The notes: generated from the letters alone by a model not told the origin. Counted from the first letter of the stretch, positions 11,351 to 23,290 are shown. The stretch is DNA of 64,000 bases from Clavulina sp. PMI_390 (GCA_015039315.1 WIDE01000008.1:7722-71721); one strand, 5' to 3'. Made by a program: numbers and translations.

Positions 11351-13755
11351 ATGCGCCCTGGACGCTGGAGTAATATTCATTGGTATATTGGAGTCGCTAC
11401 CTGCTTTCTTCTACCGAATGAAATAGCAGGTACCTCCCAACCACTGCCAGGAGGAGTCCATTTGCCAATTATCTACCACTCTGTCTACGGCCATGGCATG
11501 ATTCGAAGGAGCGTTGACGGGCAAGGTGTTAGCGGCCTAGGGGATTTCGAAGACATGTGAGGACAGCCTCGAGGGTCTCCATAACTAATACTAACATCTT
11601 CGCCTCCAGATCATATAGTGTTTTAGTTAAATTGGGTCTCACTACAGTCACTCTTCTCGTCGACACTGGAAGCTCTGATTTATGGGCTCTAAGTGACGCT
11701 TGCAAGAACTGTTCTAACGGACTACCCACATTCCCTCATAAACGTCTCAATTACTCCGGTGTTGACGCTCGTCTATTCTATGGAGACAGTTTCAGTAAGC
11801 AATCGTTCTTTTCTGACACCTGCCACCGTTGAAGAGCTCTTCTCCAGATGGGCAGTACGCATTTGGCCCTATTGGAAGTGCAACAGTACAACTTGCAAAC
11901 CTGAGCATCTCCCAGCAGTATTTCGCCGCGATCAGTGAGGCATATCTAGCTATCCTCTCAACCCTCTCCTCATCTTTACCGCTATAGACGACACAACAAC
12001 TACCACGACATCCACTTTATCTGTAGGCCTTCTTGGTTTAGGGTTCCCTGAAAGCAGGTACAGTCATCCTTCTATGACGCAGAGGCGCCTCTCATTCATC
12101 TCTTTTAGTGCGATCTGGAACGCGCTTTTCAATCACCAATACCCCTCGTCATCCAAGACCACCACTTCACTCACCTCCTCTACCCGCAGCTCCCACTCTT
12201 CCACGACTGTCACCAGTGTCAAACGAAGCTCCCATCGACCTCGTTCACTAGCTCGCATTAGCTCCCTGGTTGACCTCGCCAGTGGAATGCAAAGCTTAGC
12301 AACTGTGGACCAACTCTTGAAAACATTCATAACTTATGGGCCGCTCGTTGCTCGGATGAGCTTTAGCGGCCTATTGAAGACACCGAGTTTTACTTTGACA
12401 TTGCAACGTGATAGCGTACAAATTGGCGGTAACGCCGGTCTTCTCAGTCTCGGAGAACTTCCTCCTGGCGTTTCGAATAGTTCCTTGACATGGGGTAAGT
12501 ATCGGCCTCCTAACTCGTACACATTGTAACGCAGCCTAGGCCATAACTTTTATTATTTCCAGCCCAAGTGCGAGGGTACACCGTTCAAGAAGGGGGTATA
12601 CCACCTTCGCCAGCCGCACCCAATGAGGTATGTCTCCATTAAAACCTCTGTCGGCGGTTTGTTTGGCGTGACAGCCCATCTCCTTTGCAAACTAGACATA
12701 TTCTCTGTGAGTGCGCCTTGGTGCAGATTGAATTACCCGGTGATTGAGAACGTACAACAGATTTTGGGAAATTCCGATCGATAATGTTTACCTGGATGGG
12801 ACAACACTACCCCAAAGCACACTGAGCACGGGTGTCTCGCTTAGCGCATTAGTTGACACGGTAGGAGGGATAAGGTCGGATGATAGACTCTGGCTTCTAT
12901 CTAACCCTTCGTTACAGGGGAGTTCGCTGCTTCGTGGGCCCACCGACGTCGTTGCCTCCATATACAAGCAAATATCTGGTGATGACACATCTCCCATTTA
13001 CGACTGCAGTACGCCACACATCCTCGAATTTGAAATAAGGTACGACCATCATTCTCTCAGCAGCAGTCCCATGGACGATTCGATGCCCGCACTCATCATT
13101 CTTCCAGTGGTGTACGATTCCCAGTGGATCCGAGAGATTTTGGGTGGCAAGCATTTCCAAACTCTGTCCAAAAATGCAATGCTAGTGTTGTAGGAACCGA
13201 TCCCCCTAGCAAAGGCTTTCTCTATGCGTGGTCTCTCGGCGTACCCTTTCTAAAATCGTGAGTTTTCGGTTCGATTGTGTAATCCCTGCAGTTTGACAGC
13301 CTAAACGTCCAGGGTGCTGGCTTCATTTCATTATGGGAATCTTACCAACCCGAGTGTTGATCCACCGCGGATTGGCTTCGTTTCCACTATGCCGTCCGAC
13401 GCTCAGGACCTCCTAGCGCAAGCGATCAAAGCAGCTAATCCAAATTTTCCCGGTATGTTGAAGCGCATGAAATTTTGTTTTGTGGAACTAAGGACCTTCC
13501 ATAGCTATTGTTGAGCCCGCTCCAAGCTCAGCTCCCAACCTCACTGCCTTTGGCATTGCTGGTGTAGCTCTTGCTCCAACACCGTCAATGTCCACAACTT
13601 CCAGTATGAGTAGCCCATCATCACAAATTTTGGGGACTTCTACCACATCACTTCCGCCCACTACTTCAACCAGTCACTGCCCGCGCAAGTTCGTAATACC
13701 TACATCACACCTTCTTTTAGTATCATTTATTGGGATCTTTATGTACCTACCATAA
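11351..13755 (+). CDS. Secreted, membrane-anchored pepsin-type aspartic protease
   Basis: Family A1 endopeptidase. Twelve exons (11351-11556 to 13505-13755) give 590 residues in frame. The N-terminus has a hydrophobic stretch (WYIGVATCFLL) that looks like a signal peptide. The first active-site motif is LLVDTGSSDLW and the second is ALVDTGSSLLRGP. Between them lies a Ser/Thr-rich stretch, and after the second motif come YDCSTPHIL and FPVDPRDF, typical of fungal A1 proteases. The C-terminus is a Ser/Thr/Pro-rich stalk followed by a hydrophobic segment (LLLVSFIGIFMYL), so the enzyme is probably GPI- or membrane-anchored at the cell surface. An 11-base exon at 12696-12706 is needed to keep the frame into the WEIPIDNVYLDG block. 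The stop lies 70 bases before the next gene. Confidence 0.85.
12696..12706 (+). other. 11-base coding microexon in the aspartic protease
   Basis: Supplies TYSL (completed by the next exon) just before FWEIPIDN. With it the twelve exons sum to 591 codons; without it the frame is lost. Acceptor ACTAG, donor GTGAGT. Confidence 0.7.
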
Positions 13756-13825
13756 TACCACTGCTTGCCCATTGTATTTGTGTCGACGGCTTCCTAAGGC
13801 TTGCATCCCCCTCCAGCCATCAAAT

Positions 13826-14704
13826 ATGTGGAAATTCACGAAGGGCAACTTAACACGAGTGGACGGATGCGCTGCGTCCGAGATTCGTACGTGCTCAACC
13901 TTCATGCCTGCCTCTCGCCGCCAAGGTTGGAATCGCGAATTCGTGATTATGTTGCAGGCAATACCACGAATCTAGTCACAGCAGTTGCTTCTCTTTGTGG
14001 TCCTCAAGAGGTCTGTTTGATCGCAAATACGGCGTACCTTCGTTTAATTGGATGGATATAGGTGCGAGCGACTCAAGAACTCGCCGCTGAAGCCACTTTA
14101 GATATTTCCATTCGACCTCTTCATGGTGTTGCAGGTGAGTCCTTCTAAGCTTGCGCCAATATCCGCCCGATCGCGAGCAGCGGATTTAGGTGCTTCATCC
14201 TACAGGTACAGCAGAAAGGGAGCTGAGTATGCGCTTGCGCGATGTGTTGAGCCATGTCCTGGTCCTATCAGACTTCCCTCGGTCCCTTATCCAGGTGGTG
14301 ATTCAGTCAAGTACAGCAAGTGCTCAGGTGAATCACCTAAGAACTGTTGTTTACCTAAACGCAGCGTCAGCCGCTCTGGTTCGAGCTGGATCAGTTCCTA
14401 TGAGCGGTGTGCTATGCGCAACATCAGTCGGCTACAATGAAACCGAACAAAAGGGGATGGTAAACCCAGATCTGGCCGATGTGGACGGCGTTGGCACATT
14501 TGCATTCGTCTTTCCGGCAGAAGAGCTCGTCTGGTCCGAGTGGCGCGGCATCATACGACAGGAAGAGGTACGTGCCAGCCTTGCGCTCGATGGTGTGAAA
14601 ACGCACTGATGTGGCGGTCTGGCCAGATGCCTCTTCTCATTAGTCTTGGTCGCGAAAATGCTCGTATCATATACGGCCTCATGCGATCGGGAGAGGTAGC
14701 CTAG
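13826..14704 (+). CDS. RRP46: Exosome complex subunit Rrp46 (RNase PH-like)
   Basis: Ring subunit of the RNA exosome, with an RNase PH fold but usually no catalysis. Five exons (13826-13886, 13958-14010, 14062-14134, 14206-14567, 14627-14704) give 208 residues. Visible blocks are LTRVDGCAASEIR at the N-terminus, TAVASLCGPQEVRA and ATLDISIRPLHGVAG, then ERELSMRLRDVL, LSDFPRSLIQVVIQ and LNAASAALVRAGSVPMSGVLCA. The length and order match Rrp46/EXOSC5. The gene starts only 70 bases after the protease stop, so its promoter must overlap the protease 3' end or lie inside it. Confidence 0.8.
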
Positions 14705-15046
14705 AACCGACAATAGAACCATGCTGGTTAATCCGTATCATACTTGTTAGTTATGCCAGGTTCATTCGCCATTATATGCACCCATATTATTCCTACGCGA
14801 CTATTCACTTCCTGGCCCATACACATTTCGATACATCAATAATATGACTGGCGTGAGTACACACATGTGCGCCTCCGGGAGAGGAAGCAGCCAGGCGCCC
14901 GGCGCTTGTGCCATCTCCCTCCGTCTTGACGGCACTTCCTTCGACCTCAACCCCCTGCCCGCGATGATGTATTAACACGCACAGACTCGCCGTACAAATC
15001 TGCGACCCGACTCGTTCTCAACCCCTTCCCCGAATCATCCGAGGCG
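14705..15046. other. Spacer between RRP46 and an unrecognised gene
   Basis: No confident gene. A short upstream start followed by an intron-like GTGAGT at 14853 was considered, but the spliced frame meets a stop. Confidence 0.3.
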
Positions 15047-15832
15047 ATGCCCCTCAAGCCCTGCTTGAAGTCGTCGCGGAAGTCGCCGCGTGAGGATGAC
15101 CCCTCCATCGTGGCGACCAGCCACCCCCCGATACCAGAGTCTACGTAAGCGCGTTCTGCTTCAGTCTCGTGCTCGTCGCTGTCCTTCCATGCAGCTGATC
15201 CGTGTGGCGTCTCTAGCGCTCAGCTTCCACGCACCTCGTCCTACATCGATTACTCCCCCTTGCCATATTCGCACGTGTACGTGCACTTCCCTCCGTCCCC
15301 CATCCTTACAAGCACCCATGTCGTCGACCCTCCTCGCCTTTACGATCGGTCCCCAATCGTCGTCGCTCCCAATACCTGTGCGATGCCACAGCGTGGATGC
15401 CCAGGACGGACATATGCGACCATTGATGGTGTTGGCAGGGGTGTCAGAAGCACTGCAAACGCCCTCGCTCTATCATCCTCCTCCTTGTCTCTTTCCCATC
15501 CATCCGGGCCTCAATTCCCTCTTCTCATCCATGACGAACACGGAAGCGGCAGTAGTTCCGATGATTCAGACGCCGTTGCCTCCTTCGCAGATGAAACCCT
15601 CCTCCAATGCAATCCACTTTGCCTTCCCGGCCACCATGTCTCGGGCTGCTGTGCAGTGTCCGCCAATCGGCCGAGTGAGCCTGACAATACACAATTTCTT
15701 CCCTATCCCCCTATGCCCCCCAGAGTCTCAAAGTTCCCGTCCAAGAAACGATCATCCATGACGCCTCCTTCTGCCTCGACACCTCCAGCTGCTGTGGCCT
15801 GGGACACCTCCTCATGTTTGGAAGGATTCTGA
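15047..15832 (+). CDS. Conserved hypothetical protein, Ser/Pro-rich
   Basis: Two exons (15047-15089 and 15195-15832) give 226 residues in frame. The start MPLKPCLKSSRKSP leads into SSYIDYSPLPYSHVYVHFPPSP, then YDRSPIVVAPNTCAMPQRGCPGRTY, an acidic Ser stretch (GSGSSSDDSDA) and a basic C-terminal piece (SKFPSKKRSS). The VHFPPSP and YDRSPIVV-PN-CA blocks resemble motifs I have seen in uncharacterised basidiomycete proteins; I know no function. It looks mostly disordered. The first exon could start further upstream. Confidence 0.55.
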
Positions 15833-16150
15833 GGGACTAGCCTCGCAATCGCCCGCAGCATTAGAGAAGGGACAGAAACATGGCTTGCAATATCAATCAT
15901 AGTTCTCGTCAGCCATTGCTCTCAAACTTCACGCTCGCTTTTTTTTTGCATGTATACCCCAACAGTATCTTAGCTATCATCTTTCGTTCTCGATACGACT
16001 GGTATTCAATTTCATGCCACCTAATGATCTGAATTTGTACAATGTAAGGAGCAATCCATCTCAGTGTATGATGGAGAGATCCTCCACGAGAAAAACTTCT
16101 CTCTGCACAGAACGTGTGCCCTAGAAATCAACAGCGTACAGGACTGAGAG
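15833..16150. other. Convergent spacer
   Basis: 318 bases between the stop of the plus-strand hypothetical gene and the stop of SMD2 on the minus strand. Two 3' ends meet here; a poly-T run at about 15941-15949 is present. No gene seen. Confidence 0.4.
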
Positions 16151-16840
16151 CTAAGCTGTGTTGCGGAGGACTAGATAGATGTGATCAGTTATAACCTACA
16201 AGTGAGAGCAAACAACGACTCACCCAAAATAACGGAATCTCCCCTAGATAATGTTTTTTTTGCGAAGAATCAAACAATACGATAAGCATTTGTTAATTCA
16301 TTGATGAGAAACCGAGACAGTAGCTTGAGTACATACCGCAGGAACATCTTGCTGATGAAACGATCCTTATTAATAGGCTTTTTGTTCTTGCCCTTTGGAA
16401 CCTCAGTCCACATCTGAAAAGAGAGATCAACAATACTGTATGCAGTTCGTTGATCCAGGCAGTAGCACGCGCGAAAGACGCACCTCTTTGACATTCTCCA
16501 GTACCTAATATGTGGATAGATCGACTCAGCGTGATAGATAGAGAATTGGGAAGCATGACGGACCATATTACTATGTCTATCGAATGCCTTGACACGCGCT
16601 AATAGCTTCTTGTTGTTTCGCAATGAGATTAGAATCTGTGTGTTATTGCGAACGGCTTGTTGGAGGACGGACAGAGGCCCTTGGCTAATCTCGTGCTCTT
16701 CGAGCTGCCGAATCTGGGCCTCATCTAACTCAGATTTTGGGAGATGCGCGAATTGGCTATCATGAGGCAAGATACTATTAACACCACCACACAGCCAGAA
16801 AATGGTCGAGGAAAGCAGCGAAAACGCGCGCCTACCTCAT
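16151..16840 (-). CDS. SMD2: Small nuclear ribonucleoprotein Sm-D2
   Basis: Core Sm-ring protein of spliceosomal snRNPs. Six coding exons on the minus strand: 16836-16840, 16564-16774, 16484-16504, 16337-16413, 16224-16243 and 16151-16170, giving 117 residues (human 118). The first coding exon holds only ATGAG. The Sm1 motif is in [48 protein letters not shown], and Sm2 runs through FLRGDSVILVLRNTA. Exons of 5, 21, 20 and 20 coding bases make this gene extremely finely split. The start is 71 bases from the start of Pescadillo on the other strand. Confidence 0.9.
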
Positions 16841-16911
16841 GAGTATTTTGTTGTTACTTGTGGTGGTCGAGGCCTCTCGATTTTTCTTCCTCCAACTTGT
16901 AGAAAGAGACC
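16841..16911. promoter_or_regulatory. Putative bidirectional promoter, SMD2 / NOP7
   Basis: Only 71 bases separate the start codons of the two divergent genes, so core promoter elements and 5' leaders must be shared or overlap. I see no clear TATA or CCAAT box. Confidence 0.6.
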
Positions 16912-18914
16912 ATGGGCAAGATTTTGAAAAAGGGCGAACGAGGAGCAGCTCGGGCCTATGTAACGCGCTCGGCTGCAGTAAAAAAACTCCAAATATCCCT
17001 TGCAGACTTTCGCCGGTTGTGTATCCTCAAAGGTACGACCGGTCGCTGTAGTGAGCAATACTCCTCGATTCATGTGTTCATTGGGCTTTTTTTTTCAAAG
17101 GGATATTTCCGAGAGAGCCTAAGCACCGCAAGCGGGCTAACAAGGGCAACAGTATCAATACCTCATTCTACTATGCCAAAGACGTTGCATACTTGGCCCA
17201 TGAGCCCGTACTTCAGCGGCTTCGAGACCATAAAGCATTTGCCAAAAAGCTGTCGCGAGCGCTTGGGCGAGGAGAATGGAGTAGTGCCAAGAGTCTCGAA
17301 GACCACAAACCTACTTACAGGCTCGATCACATCATCAAAGAGAGGTAAGCTCTGCTCATAGCTGACTTTATTTCGGCGCTCCTCATTAACCATCAATGCA
17401 CTCCAGATATCCAACCTTCATTGATGCTCTCCGCGATATCGACGATGCTTTGTGTCTGATTACCCTCTTTGCTTCCCTCCCGTCCAGTCCAAGGATACCA
17501 GCGTCAATGATCGAATCGTGTGCCCGCCTCGCTTCAGAATGGCAGGTTTATGTCATGCATACCCACTCATTACGGAAGGTATTCCTCTCGATCAAGGGGA
17601 TATACTTTCAGGCCGAGGTACAGGGCCAGTTGATTACCTGGCTTGTCCCATATATGTTCACCCAAGCCGTACGCTTCAGAGCATTCTTGATTCCAAGGAC
17701 GTTTTTAGCTAACCCCGTCGTCTTATACCCCAGATTCCTACAGATGTCGATGTTCGCGTCATGCTGACGTTTCTTGAACTCTACCAGACTCTCCTGGGTT
17801 TTGTGTTCTACAAGTTATATAGCGACGCAGAGCTAGTCTATCCCCCGCCGATCGATATTGCTAAGGAGGAGCAAGGTTCCGGGGTCGATGCCTTCCGCTT
17901 GCAAGCGGTCTCTCCCTCTGTAGCAGATCCTGTTCCGGAGGCTGTCGATTCGACTGGACGAACCATCAAGGTCCGCGATGTTCGGAAGTCTATTCGAGAA
18001 ATCACAAGCGTCCCTCTACCTCAAGATATACCCCAGCTTCAACCAGGTATCCCCTCAAGCGAAGCTTCTCCTCTCTCGCCTGCTCGACCTGCATCCTCGC
18101 CGAGCCTAGCCATCTTTTCCCTCTACACATTCTATCTTGCCCCTGGATGCTCTCGCCCCCTTTTAGAGTTTTGCATTCGAGCGTTTGGTGGTCGAGTTGG
18201 ATGGCCAGCGTCAATGGGCCTGGGTTCACCTATCCAGGCAGATGACACGTCCATTACCCATGTGATTATTGACCGACCCGTGTCCGCGATGTTCACTCAA
18301 CTACAGCGGGACAATCGCAAGCTTGTTCAACCCCAATGGGTAGTCGATTCTATAAATGCAGGAATGGTGCTCCCTGAAGGGCCTTATGGGCAAGGTGCTT
18401 CTCTGCCTCCACATCTCAGTCCCTTTGGTGAGGAGTACCAGCCCCTGGCCCACACCGACCTCCCAGACTCTGAGACCAACGAACATCATGGGCCCGATGA
18501 AGTTCACCTAGATCCAACTCCGTCTCTTCCACCCTCGGGAGATGTCGCTGCTTTTAGGACTGCTGAACTCGCCGCGGAGCGCGCGGGAGTCTCGACGGAC
18601 GAGTTTGATGCTCGTGTTGGGGAGCTTTCTCGCAAAGGTCACAGGAAATTAGTGCCAGAACCCCGCGAGATCGAGATGAATAAGATGCTCATGAGCAACA
18701 AGCAGCGCAAGCTCTATGAGAGGGTTAAACACAGCGAAAAGCGGAGGAATCATGAGGTAAGCTTTTGATTCCGCCAATAAGGTAGGCAGCAAATAACAAA
18801 TGTCACTTTTTTTTTCAACAGCGAGAACAACTTGACGCAAAACGCGCCATGATTCAAAAGGCAAAAGCAAAGAGCCTTCGTCAAGCGGTGAAGGACAGTG
18901 TTGTTGTTACATGA
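16912..18914 (+). CDS. NOP7: Pescadillo homologue, ribosome biogenesis
   Basis: Nucleolar factor of the PeBoW complex (Nop7-Erb1-Ytm1) needed for 60S maturation. Five exons (16912-17032, 17101-17344, 17407-17668, 17734-18756, 18822-18914) give 580 residues. The N-terminus [47 protein letters not shown] is diagnostic. The Pescadillo domain continues with [14 protein letters not shown] and [20 protein letters not shown] domain follows ([40 protein letters not shown]). The C-terminus is a basic coiled stretch with [19 protein letters not shown]. Confidence 0.95.
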
Positions 18915-19074
18915 TCTCAGCCAACAGATGAATTGACCCATATCGACAAGCCGTTGCCATCGTCTCTTCCTCGGCCCTTCAAGCAATGATGCAGATCAAT
19001 TGATAAGTGCGCGGGGTATGATGTACACTGTAGACTAGTAGATGGGAAACTAGGATTTTGTTTGATTTGCTGTG

Positions 19075-22000
19075 TCATGCAGCAAGATCATCTCTAAGAA
19101 TTGCATGTTCACACTCCAGACGAGCCACCGATAGCCGCAACTGCTTCACGCGGCGAGCCAGAATATCAACTTCGGCCTCAATTCGTTCTCGTGTTCCTTT
19201 GAGTACCGGCATGAGGATACCAAGGTTTCGAACATGACGCAATTCGGCTTGCAACGCAGCCCACGCTCGATCCATATCACTTCGTAGTGATTCCAGTTTT
19301 GCACGCGTAACTGCAAGTCTGGGATCAGGATGAGAATCGGAAGTCCTAGCCAAAACAGCAGGCTCAGTGCTCGGATCAACAAGTGTAGGAAATAACAAGC
19401 ACAAGGGGGACATACTCGCCACGTTCATTGGATGTTGTAGCATTGCTTGAGATAGCTAATGGAAATCCATTAAATATTTGATTTGCAACTAAGCATTTTG
19501 GAAACTCACTTCGAGACCCGTCTGACCCCAAAATGGTTTTGGTGCGAATTTTGAGCCCAGAGGTCCTGAACGCACTTGCGTAGTTCATTAGCGCCATCCA
19601 GATCGAAGCATCCTCAGCATTCTCAGCCTCAAGCAAATACTGGTGTTTCGATGGGGATACGAATCGAATCACGTTCTTGAGAAAAATATCAGGTCCTGGG
19701 GAAACAGAACTATCTGTAAACAATTCGTACCTCTGCGAAGCCCACTTCTCGAACGGTAAACGCATCCTGCAGAGATACAACATCCTCGGGCTCCGTCATA
19801 AATTCCACCGGAGCCTCAGATTTTTCTCGGTGGTTTATGATTGGAATAGCATCAGTATGGCGGAAGAAGAGTAGCTGAGAGGGTGTGAGCACTGTTACCA
19901 TAGTGCGGTATTTACGGTTGGTCGAATTCTGGCTCCCAAGTAATAAATCCTCTTTCGAAAGGAGTGGCACATTAATACACAACACAACTCAAGCAGGCAA
20001 TCCACGTTACCTCGCCTGCGGAGCAATCCTAAACGAACAACCCGGAAACCTTCATGTAAGAGAGAGCCGTGTGTGTCATCTACGGACGGGGTGTTGAGAA
20101 GAAATATACTCTTTCTTCTCATTGACGTTCGGAATGTCGCCTCCAGGCTGTCGCCGAAAATGTGGATAATTTCGTCATGCCCGATGGGACAATGAGCTTG
20201 AAACGGTGTTTCAACAGGGATCCGAGGTGCTAAGTCTACCCGCAAAGCGAATGAAGTATCCTGGACATAACTGTCACTACGCTAGCATGAAAAAAGGAGC
20301 ACGAAACATACCTGAGCGATAATATCATAAATATCAACTCTTCGCTGACGTAATGACTGAGAACCCGAGAACGAGCGATCATTATAGGAGTCAAAAATAT
20401 CCAGATTCTCCGAATCTATATCCTCTGGGTGCGCACTAGCCCGTCTAAACGGCTGGGCTGTGATGTTGTCATAAAAATACTATTGACAGGCGTCAGTACT
20501 CGGCTCATGAGAAAAGGTTTATCCAGCAACACACCTCCAGAACAATAGAAGCAACACCTGGAAGTCGTGTATTTTTGACATAAGCTTCTTTACGCATTTT
20601 CACTTTGTTTGCTTTATTGAATGCATCACTGTGCAGCAAAACAAGACTGTATGCTAGAATATAAGCAGTGTCTGGGCCTCCCAATCAGTGGATCTCAACG
20701 CAGTTGGACAGACACAGGGCGCACCTGGGGATGAGAATAACCCCTGATTACAATCCTCATATCTCGATGCGAAAGCACCAATGACACGATCAATCTGCTG
20801 CGTTTCTGTGGGCAGCCGAATCTCGAGCAACATCTTGCGAAGCGCAATATCAAGAGGAATGTCATGGAACTCGAAGCGGGACATATAGACCTTGAGCGCT
20901 TCTGTCTGAAAGGGATCTTTGCTAGTTTTCCAATCAGATGATAAAGAAGCGACTATGAAATATCAGAGGCACCAACCTTGCAGCAAGGATGCCCGCAACT
21001 TCAGAGGGATTGACGGTACGAAGCATTTTCCGAACATAAGCATCGGGACCCTTTCCGTTCGTTGCAAACTCAGCGCTGATGTTCCTGACAGCATCTGCCT
21101 GCTGTTTATTAACATCTCCCTTATGAGTGGGTTGTGCCAATGGTCGCTGCGGGAGAGATTGAGATCTTGTAGAAGGAGGGAGAAGGGACTGGGAGAGTTT
21201 CCTCAACAGGGCTGGGGGCTTTTGTCGCGGGTCTTCGGCGGGAATCGAGGTTTGGGATGGACGGATTCCGTCTGTGGACATCTCTGCTGGTTGTTTCCCT
21301 CTGTGGAAGAGTGACATAGAGCGTCGTCGAGCAGCTTTATTATCACCCACTGCGAGCAGACGGGGTGTGGATGTTGTTCTACGTAGCTGTGGAGTTGGCG
21401 CCATGTCCGAGGGTCGAGATTCTGGCAATGGGTCATTCGGAGTGATCAGAGTTGGAACTGTCGGGGGAAAAGAGGAACGGGGAATAGGAGAGGAGGGAAG
21501 CTGGGAGGTGATATTAGGCCGAAGTTGATCGGTAGGGCCCGTGAAATTTCGCGCTACTCCGTCACTGGTACGAGGTCTTCGAATGCTGCGAACTGTGCGA
21601 AGTGGCGATTTCCAGAAAGTTGGCCCTGTGACCGGAATTGTGGTCTCTGAAGGTACTTTAGCTGCGACACGGCTTGCTTCGTCTGCCTCGGAAGAGAGGT
21701 TTGAACGAAGACTGCGGTCGTCGTACATTGAACGCGAATGTGACAACACCCGTGCATTGTTACGCGGTCGCGGGAGAGGATACTCGGGGTGGAGGATATC
21801 AGGCACGCTACGGCGTGGCTCTTGTTCGAATGTCACTTTGCGTGAACGAGCTGTGGAGGTGATGGAAGTGCTTCGAGACCGCATTGTTTCGTCAGCGTTT
21901 GACGGGATGGGTATGTCATATTCCTTGGAAAAATCAGGACGGGTGAACAATTGAAAGGGTATAGAAAGCGCACATACATCTAGTCTGGGCGAATCCCGGC

Positions 22001-22646
22001 TGGTTGGTGAGGATGTGATGGTAAATGTTGATGATGCGGGGGTCTCGGATCGCGGGAGGACAGGGGACTGGGCGGGAGATGCATCGAATGATATCCCTGA
22101 GGCAGGAGCACCGAGTCGTAGCGCGGCCCGAGCAAGGAGCGCAACGGGCGAAGACGTGGGTACGGATGCTACATCTGGAAAAGCAACCGAAACGGAAGAG
22201 GTTGACGTTCGGGGAGGAGGGTCCATTCCATCGTCAACCGGAAGCAAGGGGAGTTCCTTGTCGAGCCTCGGGCGTCTCAGCTCACGTTCTGGAGTTTCAG
22301 GGGACCGGCCGGGGTCAGTTGTCGTCTGAGGTGGGGTATAAGACTTGGCGGAGAATGATGATGGACTTCGTGGGCTGCTGAGAGGATGAAGGGGAGAGTT
22401 TGAGGGTTTAGGAGAATAGATAGTGGTGGTCTTGGTCGTGACGATGGTTTCGGTGATGTGAAGAATGGGGCTTGGAATGGGAAAGAGCGAAAGTGATTGC
22501 GCTTGCGAGCTCGCGCTGATGTCCTGAGGTTGTGGACTGGAAGTTGCTGGCGATTCGGGCGTTGGTGGGGGCTTGGGTGAGTATGGCGGCAAAACGGCGA
22601 GCCCAGTGTCCCTCTCTTCACTGGCACTGGCCTCGTCGAGCGACAT
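19075..22646 (-). CDS. Sec7-PH Arf guanine nucleotide exchange factor (Syt1-like)
   Basis: Activates Arf GTPases in membrane traffic. Nine exons from 22646 down to 19075; the first (20977-22646) codes a long Ser/Pro-rich disordered N-terminus. The Sec7 domain begins near its end and continues in KDPFQTEALKVYMSRFEFHDIPLD and IRLPTETQQIDRVIGAF, which holds the catalytic glutamic finger, then DTAYILAYSLVLLHSDAFNKANKVKM and YVKNTRLPG. A PH domain follows (LTPSQLLFFRHTD to RFVSPSKHQYLLEAEN and WMALMNYASAF), and the protein ends in a coiled coil. The frame closes at 1041 residues only if an intron 19733-19778 is removed inside the PH domain; retaining it gives an early stop. The start MSLDEASA was preferred to an upstream ATG at 22739 because that lies 11 bases from the divergent gene. 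Confidence 0.8.
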
Positions 22647-22750
22647 GCTTGCTGCTGCCGCTGCGGGTGCTGATGACCTATTTGTGTTTACGAGTGTACA
22701 GGGATCTCCATTCTTCGACGTAAACATCCGCCAACACACGCAGTCGCACT
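22647..22750. promoter_or_regulatory. Putative bidirectional promoter, Arf-GEF / bL36m
   Basis: 104 bases between two divergent start codons. No recognised element. Confidence 0.5.
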
Positions 22751-23063
22751 ATGCTGTCGCTTCTCGCTCGAACTTTGCGCCCTCTCTCCTCTTCGTCCTC
22801 CCCTTCCCACTTTCTCAACGCGCTCCGTGCCGCACGTACCTCAGTGCCACTCCGGCTCTCCGCTTCCACCTCCCCCCTCTCGCGCAACTTTAAAGTGCGC
22901 TCATCTGTTAAGCTGTATTGCGACAAATGCTCGGTCGTTCGGCGAAAAGGGAAGCTCTACGTCATTTGCCCTAATGCAAAGCATAAGCAGGTTCGTATGC
23001 ATTGGGTCACGAAGAGCTCGGGCCCGTCATGTTAACTTTTTCTTGCTCCAGAGACAAGGCTGA
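22751..23063 (+). CDS. RTC6: Mitochondrial ribosomal protein bL36m
   Basis: Large-subunit protein of the mitochondrial ribosome. Two exons, 22751-22990 and 23052-23063, give 83 residues. The N-terminus [18 protein letters not shown] is Ser/Arg-rich like a mitochondrial targeting peptide. The mature part carries [35 protein letters not shown], the bL36 fold with the Cys-Cys...Cys-His zinc site (C-x2-C, then C and H). The last coding exon is just 12 bases (RQG and stop). Confidence 0.9.
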
Positions 23064-23290
23064 TGCGAGGCCTCCTTCCTCAGGGCTTGAGCGCCGCCAG
23101 TCAGAATTATATTAGGCGTATGTATGGACTCCATTCCACGCTCTTCTCATGCTTTTTCTCTTTCATTGATAGTAATTCTCTCAAAATAGTCCATCTAACC
23201 GCTAACTAGTCTGCATGAAATAACCCACCCTGGCCATCATTCCACCTCACTTTTACGCAGAAGCAGTAATCTAGTGCCAGACATAATAGA

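Noticed and set aside
22015..22329. Plus-strand frames of over 100 codons across 21270-22380
   Set aside because: They are shadows of the Ser/Pro-rich first exon of the Arf exchange factor and have no motifs.
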